Of a stretch of 64,000 bases of DNA, positions 51,794 through 60,137 are shown one piece after another. A program made the position numbers and the translations under genes. Position 1 is the first letter of the stretch. Each line of letters starts with the position of its first letter. Under the pieces are notes generated by a model. It made no database searches. It worked only from the letters and a program-made list of their open reading frames with translations, and was not told the origin of the DNA. The stretch covers positions 1 to 64,000 of the forward strand of contig NZ_JBHUIW010000026.1 of the NCBI RefSeq assembly GCF_042682915.1. Reading direction: 5' to 3'. The DNA comes from Rhodoplanes azumiensis. Lineage in GTDB: Bacteria; Pseudomonadota; Alphaproteobacteria; Rhizobiales; Xanthobacteraceae.

Positions 51794-52561
51794 GTGGACA
51801 TCATCCAAGACCCGATCTTCTACCTCGTCGCCCTGCCGGCCGTGACCGCGATCGGCCTCTCCAAGGGCGGCTTCGCCGGCGTCGGCACCATGGCGACGCC
51901 GCTGCTCGCGCTCTACGCGCCGCCTTTGCAGGCCGCCGCCATCCTGCTGCCGATCGTCATCGTCCAGGATCTCATCTCGGTGTGGGTCTATCGCCGCGAC
52001 TGGGATCCGTGGAACCTGAAGATCCTGCTGCCGGGCGCGGCGATCGGGGTCGGGATCGCCTGGGCGATCGCGGCGCATGTGTCGGACGACATGATCCGCA
52101 TCGCGGTCGGGCTGATCGGGCTCGGCTTCGTGCTCAACGTCTGGTTCGGCCGGCCGCCCAAGGCGGGCAAGGCGCCGAATCCGGCCGCCGGCGTGTTCTG
52201 GGGCGGCCTGTCGGGCTTCACCTCGACGCTGTCGCAGGGCGGCGGCCCGCCCTTCCAGGTGTTCGTGCTGCCCCAGAAGCTGCCGAAGCTGCGCCTGGTC
52301 GGCACCACGACGATCTTCTTCGCCGTGGTGAACGCCCTCAAGGTGCTGCCCTATTTCGCGCTCGGCCAGTTCACCGGCGAGGCGCTGGGCACGTCGGTGC
52401 TGCTGCTGCCGCTCGCGGTCGCCACCAACTTCCTCGGCATCTGGCTGGTGCGCCGCACCCCGACCGAGTTGTTCTACAAGATCAGCTACGCGCTGATCTT
52501 CCTGATCTCGGTCTCGCTGATCTGGCAGGGCGGCGCGCATCTGGTCTTCGGCCGCGGCTGA
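51794..52561 (+). CDS. TauE/SafE family sulfite/organosulfonate exporter
   Basis: A 255-residue membrane protein with 7-8 transmembrane segments and the two TSUP repeats: GLSKGGFAGVGTMATPLLALY near the N-terminus and GGLSGFTSTLSQGGGPPFQVF in the middle. Family members export sulfite, sulfoacetate or related anions; the substrate is not indicated by context. GTG start. Confidence 0.87.
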   Translation: MDIIQDPIFYLVALPAVTAIGLSKGGFAGVGTMATPLLALYAPPLQAAAILLPIVIVQDLISVWVYRRDWDPWNLKILLPGAAIGVGIAWAIAAHVSDDMIRIAVGLIGLGFVLNVWFGRPPKAGKAPNPAAGVFWGGLSGFTSTLSQGGGPPFQVFVLPQKLPKLRLVGTTTIFFAVVNALKVLPYFALGQFTGEALGTSVLLLPLAVATNFLGIWLVRRTPTELFYKISYALIFLISVSLIWQGGAHLVFGRG

Positions 52562-52700
52562 GGCCGCGGCGTCGGGTCGATGCGCCGCGACGAGCCGGCC
52601 GCGCCCGGCGGGCCGCGACATCGTCTCCGCCGAGCGGCGTATTGGAGGGCTTCGGCGGCTTCGCTAACGTGGGACGGTTTTCCAGGGAGCGCATTGCCCG

Positions 52701-54329
52701 ATGGCCGCGAACGCCTACGACACCGATCTCGACCGCAATCCCGCCAACCATCAGCCGCTGACGCCGCTCGTCTTCCTCGAGCGGGCCGCCCGCACCCATC
52801 CCGACCACCTCGCCGTGGTGCACGGGCCGCTGCGCCGGACGTATCGGGATTTTCATAATCGTGCAAAACGGCTCGCCTCGGCGCTGGCGAAGCACGGCAT
52901 CGGGCGCGGCGACACCGTCTCGGTGATGCTGGCCAACACGCCGGCCATGCTCGAATGCCACTACGGCGTGCCGATGACGGGGGCGGTGCTGAACACGCTC
53001 AACACCCGGCTCGACGCCGCCATCATCGCCTTCTCGCTCGACCATGCCGACGCCAAGGTGGTGATCACCGACCGCGAGTTCTCGCGCGTCATGAAGCCGG
53101 CGCTCGACGCCGCCACGGTGAAGCCGCTGGTGATCGACTACGACGATCCCGAGTTCACGGGCGCCGGCGAGCGCATCGGCACGCTCGACTACGAGGACGT
53201 CGTCGCGCAGGGCAGCGACGACTTCGTGCGAAAACATCCCGGCGACGAGTGGGACGCGATCTCGCTGAACTACACGTCGGGCACCACCGGTAATCCCAAG
53301 GGCGTCGTCTATCATCACCGCGGCGCCGCGCTCACCGCCACCGGCAACGTGGTCAACTGCGGCATGGGCAAGCACCCGGTCTATCTGTGGACCCTGCCGA
53401 TGTTCCACTGCAACGGCTGGTGCTTCCCGTGGTCGATCTCGGTGGTCGCCGGCACCCATGTGTGCCTGCGCCAGGTGCGCGCCGGCCTGATGTACGAGCT
53501 GATGGCGACGCACGGCGTCACCCATCTGTGCGGCGCCCCGATCGTGATGTCGACGCTGCTCAACGCCGCCCCGCACGAGAAGCGGCCGCTCGCCGGCCCG
53601 GTGCAGTTCTTCACCGCGGCGGCACCGCCGCCCGAATCCGTGCTGGTCGCCATGAAGGAGGCCGGCTTCGAGGTGACGCATCTCTACGGCCTCACCGAGA
53701 CCTACGGCCCCTCGGTGATCAACGACTGGCACCGCGACTGGGACGCGCTGCCGATCGACCAGTGGGGCGCCCTCAAGGCGCGCCAGGGCGTGCCTTACGT
53801 CGGCCTCGACGACCTCGTCGTGATGGACCCGGCCCACATGGTGCCGGTGCCGGCCGACGGCACGACGCTCGGCGAGGTGATGTTCCGCGGCAACGTCGTG
53901 ATGAAGGGCTACCTGAAGAACAAGACGGCGACCGACGAGGCCTTCGCGGGCGGCTGGTTCCACTCCGGCGACCTCGGCGTCATGCACCCCGACGGCTATG
54001 TCCAGCTGAAAGACCGCGCCAAGGACATCATCATCTCGGGCGGCGAGAACATCTCGTCGATCGAGGTCGAGGACGCGCTCTACAAGCACCCGGCCGTCGC
54101 CGCCGTCGCCGTGGTGGCGAAGCCCGACGAGAAGTGGGGCGAGACGCCCTGCGCCTTCGTCGAGCTGCGCGAGGGCAAGAGCGCCACGGCCGAGGATCTG
54201 ATCACCTGGTGCCGGGAGCACCTCGCCGCCTTCAAGTGCCCGCGCCACGTGGTGTTCACCGAGATCCCGAAGACCTCGACCGGCAAGATCCAGAAGTTCA
54301 AGCTGCGCGAGATGGCGAAGGAGGCGTGA
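52701..54329 (+). CDS. fatty acyl-CoA synthetase (AMP-binding family)
   Basis: A 542-residue ANL-family ligase of the medium/long-chain or methylmercaptopropionate (DmdB-like) branch: AMP motif YTSGTTGNPKGVV, PMFHCNGWCFPW, YGLTETYGPSV, WFHSGDLGVMHPDGYVQLKDR and the C-terminal lysine in TSTGKIQKFKL. It activates a carboxylic acid to its CoA ester. GGGAGCG precedes the ATG. It could in principle supply malonyl-CoA, but its motifs are not those of MatB. Confidence 0.87.
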   Translation: MAANAYDTDLDRNPANHQPLTPLVFLERAARTHPDHLAVVHGPLRRTYRDFHNRAKRLASALAKHGIGRGDTVSVMLANTPAMLECHYGVPMTGAVLNTLNTRLDAAIIAFSLDHADAKVVITDREFSRVMKPALDAATVKPLVIDYDDPEFTGAGERIGTLDYEDVVAQGSDDFVRKHPGDEWDAISLNYTSGTTGNPKGVVYHHRGAALTATGNVVNCGMGKHPVYLWTLPMFHCNGWCFPWSISVVAGTHVCLRQVRAGLMYELMATHGVTHLCGAPIVMSTLLNAAPHEKRPLAGPVQFFTAAAPPPESVLVAMKEAGFEVTHLYGLTETYGPSVINDWHRDWDALPIDQWGALKARQGVPYVGLDDLVVMDPAHMVPVPADGTTLGEVMFRGNVVMKGYLKNKTATDEAFAGGWFHSGDLGVMHPDGYVQLKDRAKDIIISGGENISSIEVEDALYKHPAVAAVAVVAKPDEKWGETPCAFVELREGKSATAEDLITWCREHLAAFKCPRHVVFTEIPKTSTGKIQKFKLREMAKEA

Positions 54330-54505
54330 GGCCTCGCGTCGCGGCGGGAACCGACCGATCGTCGGCGGCCGATCCGGATGGGCCGTACACCCCGCTCCCG
54401 GCCCCACAAGGGGTGAGGAAACGCTGGACGCGAGGTGCCGTAGTTGCGAAGCCCTGCCGATCGGACTCGAAATCGAGCAAAGGCGCGAGGCATCAGCCCG
54501 GCGCT

Positions 54506-54546
54506 GCTCCCTCCCCCCTTGTGGGGGAGGGATGAGGAGGGGGATG
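54506..54546. repeat. family C palindromic repeat
   Basis: CTCCCTCCCCCCTTGTGGGGGAGGG hairpin between convergent genes; it may serve as the terminator. Confidence 0.65.
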
Positions 54547-54579
54547 CCCCGGGCAAGGTCCGTCGTGACGGCGCTCTGC

Positions 54580-55614
54580 TCAATCCCCCTTCAGCCCGAG
54601 CCGACGCACCAAGGCGCTCCACTTCTTCTCCTCGCGGTCGATGTCGGCGGCGTACTCGTCCGGCGTGCTGGTCAGCGGCGCGCCGCCCTCGGCGCGGATG
54701 CGCTTGGCGACGTCCTCGGTCTTCACCAGCGCCTGCAGGGCGGCGTTGATCTTGGCGACGATCGGGACCGGCGTGCCGGCCGGCGCCAGCAGGCCGTAAT
54801 GCAGGACCGACTCGAAACCCGGCAGGCCGGACTCGTCGGCGGTGGGCACGTCGGGCAGCAGCGGGAACCGCTCGCGGCTCATCACGGCGATCACCCGCAG
54901 CGTCTTCGCCTCGATGTTGCCGAGCGCCGGCGCCAGGATCCCGAAGGCGATCGGGACGTGGCCGCCGACCAGGTCGTTCATCAACGGGCCGGTCCCCTTG
55001 TAGGGCACGAGCGTCGCATCGATGCCGGCGCTCGCCTTGAACAGCTCCGCCGTCATGTAGCCGCCGGTGCCGACCGCCGAGGTGCCGATGCTCACCTTGC
55101 CGGGGGCCGCCTTGGCGGCGGCGATCACGTCGGCGACGGTCTTGCCCGGGAAGGACGGATGGGCGAGCAGCACCACCGGCATGGTCGCCATCAGGCCGAT
55201 CGGGGCGAAGTCCTTGCGCGGGTCGTAGCCGGCCGTGGCGAACAGGCTCGGATTGACCGAGATGGTCCCGGTGTGGCCGAGCAGCAGTGTGTAGCCGTCC
55301 GGCGCCGCGCGGGCGACCGCCCGCGTCCCGATATTGCCGCCGCCGCCCCCCCGATTGTCGACGATCACCTGCTGGCCGAGCGCGCCGGACAGCTTGTCGG
55401 CGACGATCCGGGCCATGGCGTCGTTGCCGCCGCCGGCCGGGAACGGGACGATCAGGGTGATGGGCCGGGCCGGCCAGCCGGCGGCCTCGCCGGCCGCCGT
55501 GGGGGTCGCGCCGGCGGATTGCGCCGACGCGGACGGGGCCGGTCCCGCCAGCGCGAGGCCGGCGAGGGCGAGCATCGCCGCGAGGGTGCGGCGACGGGGG
55601 TGATCCGCACGCAT
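54580..55614 (-). CDS. Bug/TctC family tricarboxylate-type binding protein (copy 1)
   Basis: A 344-residue periplasmic protein; ATG at 55614 has AGGAG 7 bases upstream. The signal peptide ends near SASAQ. It has the Bug family segments ITLIVPFPAGGGNDAMARIVADKL, NRGGGGGNIGTRAVARAAPDGYT, PYKGTGPLMNDLVGGH and LPDVPTADESGLPGF. It binds a carboxylate or amide in the periplasm. No tctA/tctB permease genes are next to it. Clearly a paralogue of the gene upstream (56005-57024), about half identical by eye. Confidence 0.9.
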   Translation of the reverse strand: MRADHPRRRTLAAMLALAGLALAGPAPSASAQSAGATPTAAGEAAGWPARPITLIVPFPAGGGNDAMARIVADKLSGALGQQVIVDNRGGGGGNIGTRAVARAAPDGYTLLLGHTGTISVNPSLFATAGYDPRKDFAPIGLMATMPVVLLAHPSFPGKTVADVIAAAKAAPGKVSIGTSAVGTGGYMTAELFKASAGIDATLVPYKGTGPLMNDLVGGHVPIAFGILAPALGNIEAKTLRVIAVMSRERFPLLPDVPTADESGLPGFESVLHYGLLAPAGTPVPIVAKINAALQALVKTEDVAKRIRAEGGAPLTSTPDEYAADIDREEKKWSALVRRLGLKGD

Positions 55615-56004
55615 GGTCGTCTCCTGCTTGTTGTCGGTCTGGTTGTCGTGATCGTCTTGTCTTGGGTCGCTCGTGCCATCGCGGCCGGGCGACACGATGC
55701 GAAACCGGCCCGGCGTCGACACGGAACGGCAGCTCGTCGAAAGGCGGTGAAAACGTTTTCACCGGCTCCCCAGCAGGCTGTTGAAATTCCGATTCTGGTC
55801 GTTCCGGGGCCGGCCGAAGGCCGGAGCCCGGAACCCATAGCCCTCTCCCGATTCCGGACAGCCGCTTCGCGGCGTCCGGAATGCCGACGAGGGAGTGTCG
55901 ACGGTCTCCCCGGGGCGTCTGGACCTGTATTCGAACGACAAGGGCCGGCACCGACGACGCACCGACGGAGCGAAGACGGCGCGCCGGCGCCGGCCGGCGT
56001 GGCC
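55615..56004. other. intergenic region of 390 bases between tandem Bug genes
   Basis: Holds an 18-bp palindrome (55746-55763) and a family A repeat (55798-55880: GGTCGTTCCGGGGCCGGCC...GAGCCCGGAACCC). The promoter of copy 1 is probably near the palindrome. Confidence 0.55.
55746..55763. promoter_or_regulatory. LacI-type palindrome GGTGAAAACGTTTTCACC
   Basis: A perfect 18-bp palindrome about 130 bases upstream of Bug copy 1. Its core TGAAAACGTTTTCA is identical to the palindrome at 34934-34947. Resembles LacI/PurR-family operators. Confidence 0.5.
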
Positions 56005-57024
56005 TCACTCCACCTTGATGTCGAGAGCGCGCACCAGCGTGCCCCAGGTCTTCTCCTCGGTGTCGATATAGTCGGCGTATTGCTGCGGCGTCATCGGCCG
56101 CGGCTCCAGGCCCTCGGCGGCGAATCGGGCCTTCACGTCGGGGTTCGCGAGCGCCGCGTTCAGTGCCGCATTGAGCTTCGCCACCACGGTGGGCGGCGTG
56201 CCGGCGGGCGCCAGCAGCCCGTATTGCAGCTCGGCCGAGAAGCCCGGCAGGCCCGATTCGGCGACGGTCGGCACGTCCGGCAGCAGCGCGCTGCGCGTCT
56301 TGCTCGTCACCCCGAGGGGGCGCAGCGTGCCCCCCTTGACGCTGCCGAGCACCGGGACGATCGGGACGATCATCATCGCCACGTGGCCACCGATCAGGTC
56401 GTTCAAGGCCGGCGCCGTCCCCTTGTAGGGGATGTGGGACAGCTTGATCCCGGCCTCCTTGGCGAACAGCTCCGCCATGATATGGCCGACCGTGCCGGCG
56501 CTCGACGAGGCATAATCGAGCTTGCCGGGGCTCGCCTTGGCGAGGGCGATGAACTCGGCGATCGAGGTCGCCTGCACCTTGGGATGGACGACGAAGACGC
56601 TCGGCGACACCCCGATCATGCCGATCGGGGCGAAGTCCTTGCGCGGGTCGTAGCCGGCATTGCGATAGACGCTCGGATTGATCGACAGCGTCCCGGTGTA
56701 GCCGAGCAGCAGCGTGTAGCCGTCGGCCGGCGCGCGGGCGACCGCCCGGGTGCCGATATTGCCGCCGCCGCCGCCGCGATTGTCGATGATCACCTGCTGG
56801 CCGAGCGCCCCCGACATCTTGTCGGCGACCACCCGGGCCGTGGCGTCGTTGCCGCCGCCGGCCGGGAACGGGACGATCAGGGTGACGGGCCGGGTCGGAA
56901 AGGCCGCGTCCTGAGCCACCGCCGAACCGCCGGACAGCGCCCCCGGCAGACCGAAAACCGTGAGACCGAACAACGACATGATCGCGAGCGCCAGCCCCCG
57001 GCGCCGCGAGACATCCCCGCGCAT
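56005..57024 (-). CDS. Bug/TctC family tricarboxylate-type binding protein (copy 2)
   Basis: A 339-residue periplasmic protein; AGGAGA lies upstream of ATG 57024. The signal peptide ends near AVAQD. It has the same family segments as copy 1 (VTLIVPFPAGGGNDATARVVADKM, IDNRGGGGGNIGTRAVAR, YKGTAPALNDLIGGH). It is divergent from the His-rich PadR regulator gene, and the shared 157-base promoter region carries two identical palindromes, so it is the prime candidate target of that regulator. Confidence 0.9.
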   Translation of the reverse strand: MRGDVSRRRGLALAIMSLFGLTVFGLPGALSGGSAVAQDAAFPTRPVTLIVPFPAGGGNDATARVVADKMSGALGQQVIIDNRGGGGGNIGTRAVARAPADGYTLLLGYTGTLSINPSVYRNAGYDPRKDFAPIGMIGVSPSVFVVHPKVQATSIAEFIALAKASPGKLDYASSSAGTVGHIMAELFAKEAGIKLSHIPYKGTAPALNDLIGGHVAMMIVPIVPVLGSVKGGTLRPLGVTSKTRSALLPDVPTVAESGLPGFSAELQYGLLAPAGTPPTVVAKLNAALNAALANPDVKARFAAEGLEPRPMTPQQYADYIDTEEKTWGTLVRALDIKVE

Positions 57025-57115
57025 TTTTATCTCCTTGTGAGTTCCTCGCACGCTTAGCGAACCAGTCCGCGAGCGCCTGCGCAAGCGCACGGACTGCGGC
57101 AACCTGAAAATATGT

Positions 57116-57166
57116 AAGATATATCTTGCGCTATAACGAAGCACGCTCTATCTCAAGATATATCTT
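57116..57166. promoter_or_regulatory. paired PadR operators AAGATATATCTT
   Basis: The perfect 12-bp palindrome AAGATATATCTT occurs at 57116-57127 and again at 57155-57166, centres 39 bases apart. They lie between the divergent Bug copy 2 and PadR genes. The AT-rich, strictly palindromic form suits PadR-family sites. Confidence 0.75.
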
Positions 57167-57181
57167 AACACGGAGAACGAA

Positions 57182-57865
57182 ATGCACGGACATCATTGTG
57201 ACCCCCGGGACAGCCGCGGACCGCGCCATCACGACCATCACGGCGGGCGCGACGACATGCACCCGGGCCATTGGGCGGCCGGCCGGCACGGCGGCGGCGG
57301 CCGCTTCGGACGCGGCCGCTTCGGCGGCGGGTTCGGCTTCGGCGGCGGCTTCGGCGGCGGCGACGTCGCCCGCATCGGGCGCATGCTGGCGCAGGGCGAC
57401 CTCCGCCTGCTGGCGCTCGCCCTGATCGCCGAGCAGCCGCGCCACGGCTACGAGATCATCAAGATCCTGGAGGAGAAGACCGGCGGCTGGTACGCGCCGA
57501 GCCCCGGCATGGTCTACCCGACCCTGACCTTCCTGGAGGAGGCCGGGCACGTCACGGCGCAGACCGAGGGCAGCAAGAAGCTGTACACCATCACGGACGA
57601 TGGCCGCGCCCATCTGGCCGAGAATCAGGCCGTGGTGGACGCCGTGGCGGAGCGTCTCGCGGCGATCGCCCAGAAGGCCGAGCGCTGGCGGCAGCGGGCG
57701 GAGCGCGAGGACGGCGAGCGCGGTCCCCGGGTGTCCCGCCTGGTCGATGCGGCGGTCGACAATCTGCGCGACATCGCCGCCGAACGGTTCGGCCGCGACG
57801 CCGAGGCGGAGGCCCGCATCGTCGAGATCCTGGCGCGGGCGGCGGCCGAGCTGCGCAAGATCTGA
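57182..57865 (+). CDS. PadR family regulator with His/Gly-rich N-terminus (YqjI-like)
   Basis: A 227-residue regulator. The first 60 residues are His/Asp- and then Gly/Phe/Arg-rich (9 His among residues 1-35), like the metal-binding N-terminus of E. coli YqjI, a nickel-responsive PadR protein. The winged helix follows at about 65-145 (GDLRLLALALIAEQPRHGYEIIKILEEKTGGWYAPSPGMVYPTL), then an antiparallel helical dimer domain. ACGGAG lies before the ATG. Two palindromes in the divergent promoter are its likely operators, controlling itself and Bug copy 2. The metal is not known. Confidence 0.85.
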   Translation: MHGHHCDPRDSRGPRHHDHHGGRDDMHPGHWAAGRHGGGGRFGRGRFGGGFGFGGGFGGGDVARIGRMLAQGDLRLLALALIAEQPRHGYEIIKILEEKTGGWYAPSPGMVYPTLTFLEEAGHVTAQTEGSKKLYTITDDGRAHLAENQAVVDAVAERLAAIAQKAERWRQRAEREDGERGPRVSRLVDAAVDNLRDIAAERFGRDAEAEARIVEILARAAAELRKI

Positions 57866-57966
57866 CCGCCCCCGGCCGTCGATCGCGCCGTCGATCGCAC
57901 GGTCGATCGCAACAGATGCGGAGACGATCCGCACACCGGCCACCGCCGGGTGGCCCTTCGAAAACA

Positions 57967-58001
57967 GAACCGCCGGCCTCGTTTCCGAGAGCCGGCGGCT
58001 C
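57967..58001 (-). terminator. probable terminator of the leftward YdcH gene
   Basis: Stem CCGCCGGC / GCCGGCGG with an inner CTCG/CGAG helix. On the minus strand it is followed by TTCTGTTTTCG. It lies between convergent padR and ydcH-type genes. Confidence 0.6.
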
Positions 58002-58037
58002 TACCAAACACAACGATGAATTATTCCGAACTAATCC

Positions 58038-58214
58038 TCAGTGTACGCTGCTCAGGTGCTGCATCCGAACGATGGCGTCCTTGAGCTGCAGTTTCCGACG
58101 CTTCAACTCGGCGAGCTGGAGATCATCGACTGACGGATGCTGGAGGGCTTCGTTGAGTTCCGCTTCCAGCATCCGGTGCCGTTGTTCGAGTTCAGCAAGC
58201 GAGAGCGTGGCCAT
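58038..58214 (-). CDS. YdcH/DUF465 family small protein (copy 1)
   Basis: A 58-residue protein (MATLSLAELEQRHRMLEAEL...). The DUF465 core is ELNEALQHPSVDDLQLAELKRRKLQLKDAI, a short helical hairpin. GAGGAGAAAAG precedes the ATG, a strong ribosome site. The function of the family is unknown. It is divergent from a second member 290 bases away, a pairing I believe is common in alphaproteobacteria. Confidence 0.85.
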   Translation of the reverse strand: MATLSLAELEQRHRMLEAELNEALQHPSVDDLQLAELKRRKLQLKDAIVRMQHLSSVH

Positions 58215-58503
58215 GTGCCTTTTCTCCTCATGTCAGATTGCTGCCTGACATTGACAGTCTGCCACGATGACACTTTGGTGTCGACGAGGATCGACACCGT
58301 CTCGCACGACACCGTTTCGTGATCGTTGCCGTGACCGCGGCGGGCGACCTTGGGAACCTTGAAAAAACGACGCTCCCGGGCGATACATGCGGCGACAGGC
58401 CGCGATCACGTTCGACCCGGGCATGACTGGACCGCGGCCGGTGCAGCGGTCCCACGGTCCCCGACGGTCCGGTGACCGACCGTCCGGTGGCGAACGCGGT
58501 CCG

Positions 58504-58707
58504 ATGAACGAGAACGAAGCCGACCTCAAGGGACAGCTCGAGCGCCTGCGCCAGGAGCATCGCGACCTCGACGTCGCGATCTCGGTCCTGCAGGATACGC
58601 CCGGCTCCGACATTCTCCAGGTGCAGCGCCTCAAGAAGCGCAAGCTGTGGCTGAAGGACCGCATCTCCTTCATCGAAGACCAGATGACGCCCGACATCAT
58701 CGCCTGA
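58504..58707 (+). CDS. YdcH/DUF465 family small protein (copy 2)
   Basis: A 67-residue protein starting MNENEADLKGQLERLRQEHR with the family core QVQRLKKRKLWLKDRISFIED and ending TPDIIA. Helical coiled-coil hairpin; function unknown. An upstream extension of the open frame has no ribosome site and is left out. Converges with the diguanylate cyclase gene 4 bases later. Confidence 0.85.
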   Translation: MNENEADLKGQLERLRQEHRDLDVAISVLQDTPGSDILQVQRLKKRKLWLKDRISFIEDQMTPDIIA

Positions 58708-58711
58708 CGGG

Positions 58712-59449
58712 CTAGCCACTCCGGCCGGCGCGCCGGCGTTTTCGCGTGTACATGGCCGCGTCGGCACGGGCGAGAGCCTCGGCGACGGCCTCCGGAGCCG
58801 TCAGGGCGGCCGTGCCGGCCGAGGCTCCGACCGCGATCTCGCCCTCCCCCCATGGCACCCGGGCGGCGGCGATCATCGCCTCCAGAACCGTCGCCTTGGC
58901 CTGCGCGTCAGCGTCGGCGAGGTTCCACAGCAGCACCGCGAACTCGTCGCCGCCGAGCCGGGCGACGAGATCCGAGGCGCGGACATGGCCTTGCAGCACC
59001 GCCGCAACGGTCTGCAGCACGGCGTCGCCGGCGGCGTGGCCGTGGGTGTCGTTGATCGGCTTGAAGCCATCGAGGTCGAGATAGACCAGCACCAGCCGGC
59101 CGCCGTAGCGCTGGACATGGGCACTCGCGCGCGACAGCTCGCGCTCGAAGCCGCGGCGGTTGAGGAGGCCGGTCAGCGGGTCGCGGTCGGCATGCGCCTC
59201 GAGCTCCGCGAGGCGGTCCCGCATCGCGGCGAGCTCGGATTCCAGGCGGGCGACCTCGCGGGCGAGCTTTGTCGCGACGCCGGCCCCGAGCCGGTCGGCC
59301 TCGTCCGCCAGCCGTCCCGGCTGCGACCGCACCGGCCCGGCGCCGCTCGCCACCGGGGACGACGGCTCCTCGGGCGCCCGCGGCGGCGCGGTCTTGCCGC
59401 CGGCCGACCCGGTCCGCCGCATCTGCCGTCCCGCCGTCTTGCCCCGCAT
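58712..59449 (-). CDS. GGDEF diguanylate cyclase
   Basis: A 245-residue cytoplasmic protein. A disordered N-terminus and a short coiled coil (about 55-85, KLAREVARLESELAAMRDRLAELEAH) are followed by a GGDEF domain starting DRDPLTGLLNRRGFE. The signature GGDEF is exact, and the inhibitory-site RxxD (RASD) lies five residues before it, so both synthesis of c-di-GMP and product inhibition are expected. The start is uncertain: ATG 59449 is used; ATG 59422 is also possible. It is divergent from purE. Confidence 0.85.
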   Translation of the reverse strand: MRGKTAGRQMRRTGSAGGKTAPPRAPEEPSSPVASGAGPVRSQPGRLADEADRLGAGVATKLAREVARLESELAAMRDRLAELEAHADRDPLTGLLNRRGFERELSRASAHVQRYGGRLVLVYLDLDGFKPINDTHGHAAGDAVLQTVAAVLQGHVRASDLVARLGGDEFAVLLWNLADADAQAKATVLEAMIAAARVPWGEGEIAVGASAGTAALTAPEAVAEALARADAAMYTRKRRRAGRSG

Positions 59450-59639
59450 GAGCCGGTCGCCGCACGCCCTGTGATGCTCTCCGCTGTACGTGATTCGCGA
59501 CTCGGGCCGAAGCAGCGTCCACTCCGGCACGCGCCGCCGACCGGCTCGCTTGCCGCCCGAAACCCCAGTGGATAAAACCGCGCGTCGACCGCCCGGCGGT
59601 CCTGTTCCCGATCCGAGAGAGCCATTGTCCGAGAGAGCC

Positions 59640-60137
59640 ATGGCCGCGAGCCCGGTCGCCATCATCATGGGCAGCCAGTCCGACTGGGCCACCATGCGGC
59701 ACGCCGCCGAGACGCTGACCGCGCTCGGCGTCGACCATGTGACCCGCATCGTCTCGGCCCACCGCACGCCCGACCGGCTGATCGCCTTCGCCAAGGGCGC
59801 CAAGGCGGACGGCTTTCAGGTGATCATCGCGGGCGCCGGCGGCGCCGCCCACCTGCCCGGCATGACGGCCGCGATGACGCCGCTGCCGGTGCTCGGTGTG
59901 CCGGTCGAGTCGAAGGCGCTGTCGGGGGTCGACTCGCTCTACTCGATCGTCCAGATGCCGCCCGGCGTGCCGGTCGGCACGCTCGCCATCGGCCGCGCCG
60001 GCGCCGTCAACGCGGCTCTGCTCGCCGCCGCGATCCTGGCGCTGCACGACGCCGATCTCGCCGACCGGCTCGACGTCTGGCGCCGCCGCCAGACCGAGTC
60101 GGTCGCCGAGGCGCCGTCCGAGGAGGCCTCCGCGTGA
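59640..60137 (+). CDS. purE: N5-carboxyaminoimidazole ribonucleotide mutase PurE
   Basis: A 165-residue class I PurE of purine synthesis: VAIIMGSQSDWATM (phosphate and substrate loop), the catalytic His in SAHRTPDRL, and GAGGAAHLPGMTAAMT. It rearranges N5-CAIR made by PurK into CAIR. Its stop overlaps the GTG start of purK (GTGA). Confidence 0.95.
   Translation: MAASPVAIIMGSQSDWATMRHAAETLTALGVDHVTRIVSAHRTPDRLIAFAKGAKADGFQVIIAGAGGAAHLPGMTAAMTPLPVLGVPVESKALSGVDSLYSIVQMPPGVPVGTLAIGRAGAVNAALLAAAILALHDADLADRLDVWRRRQTESVAEAPSEEASA

Noticed and set aside
54532..57057. Plus-strand open frame of about 840 codons opposite the two Bug genes
   Set aside because: Both Bug proteins on the minus strand are certain; the plus frame also runs through the intergenic repeat.
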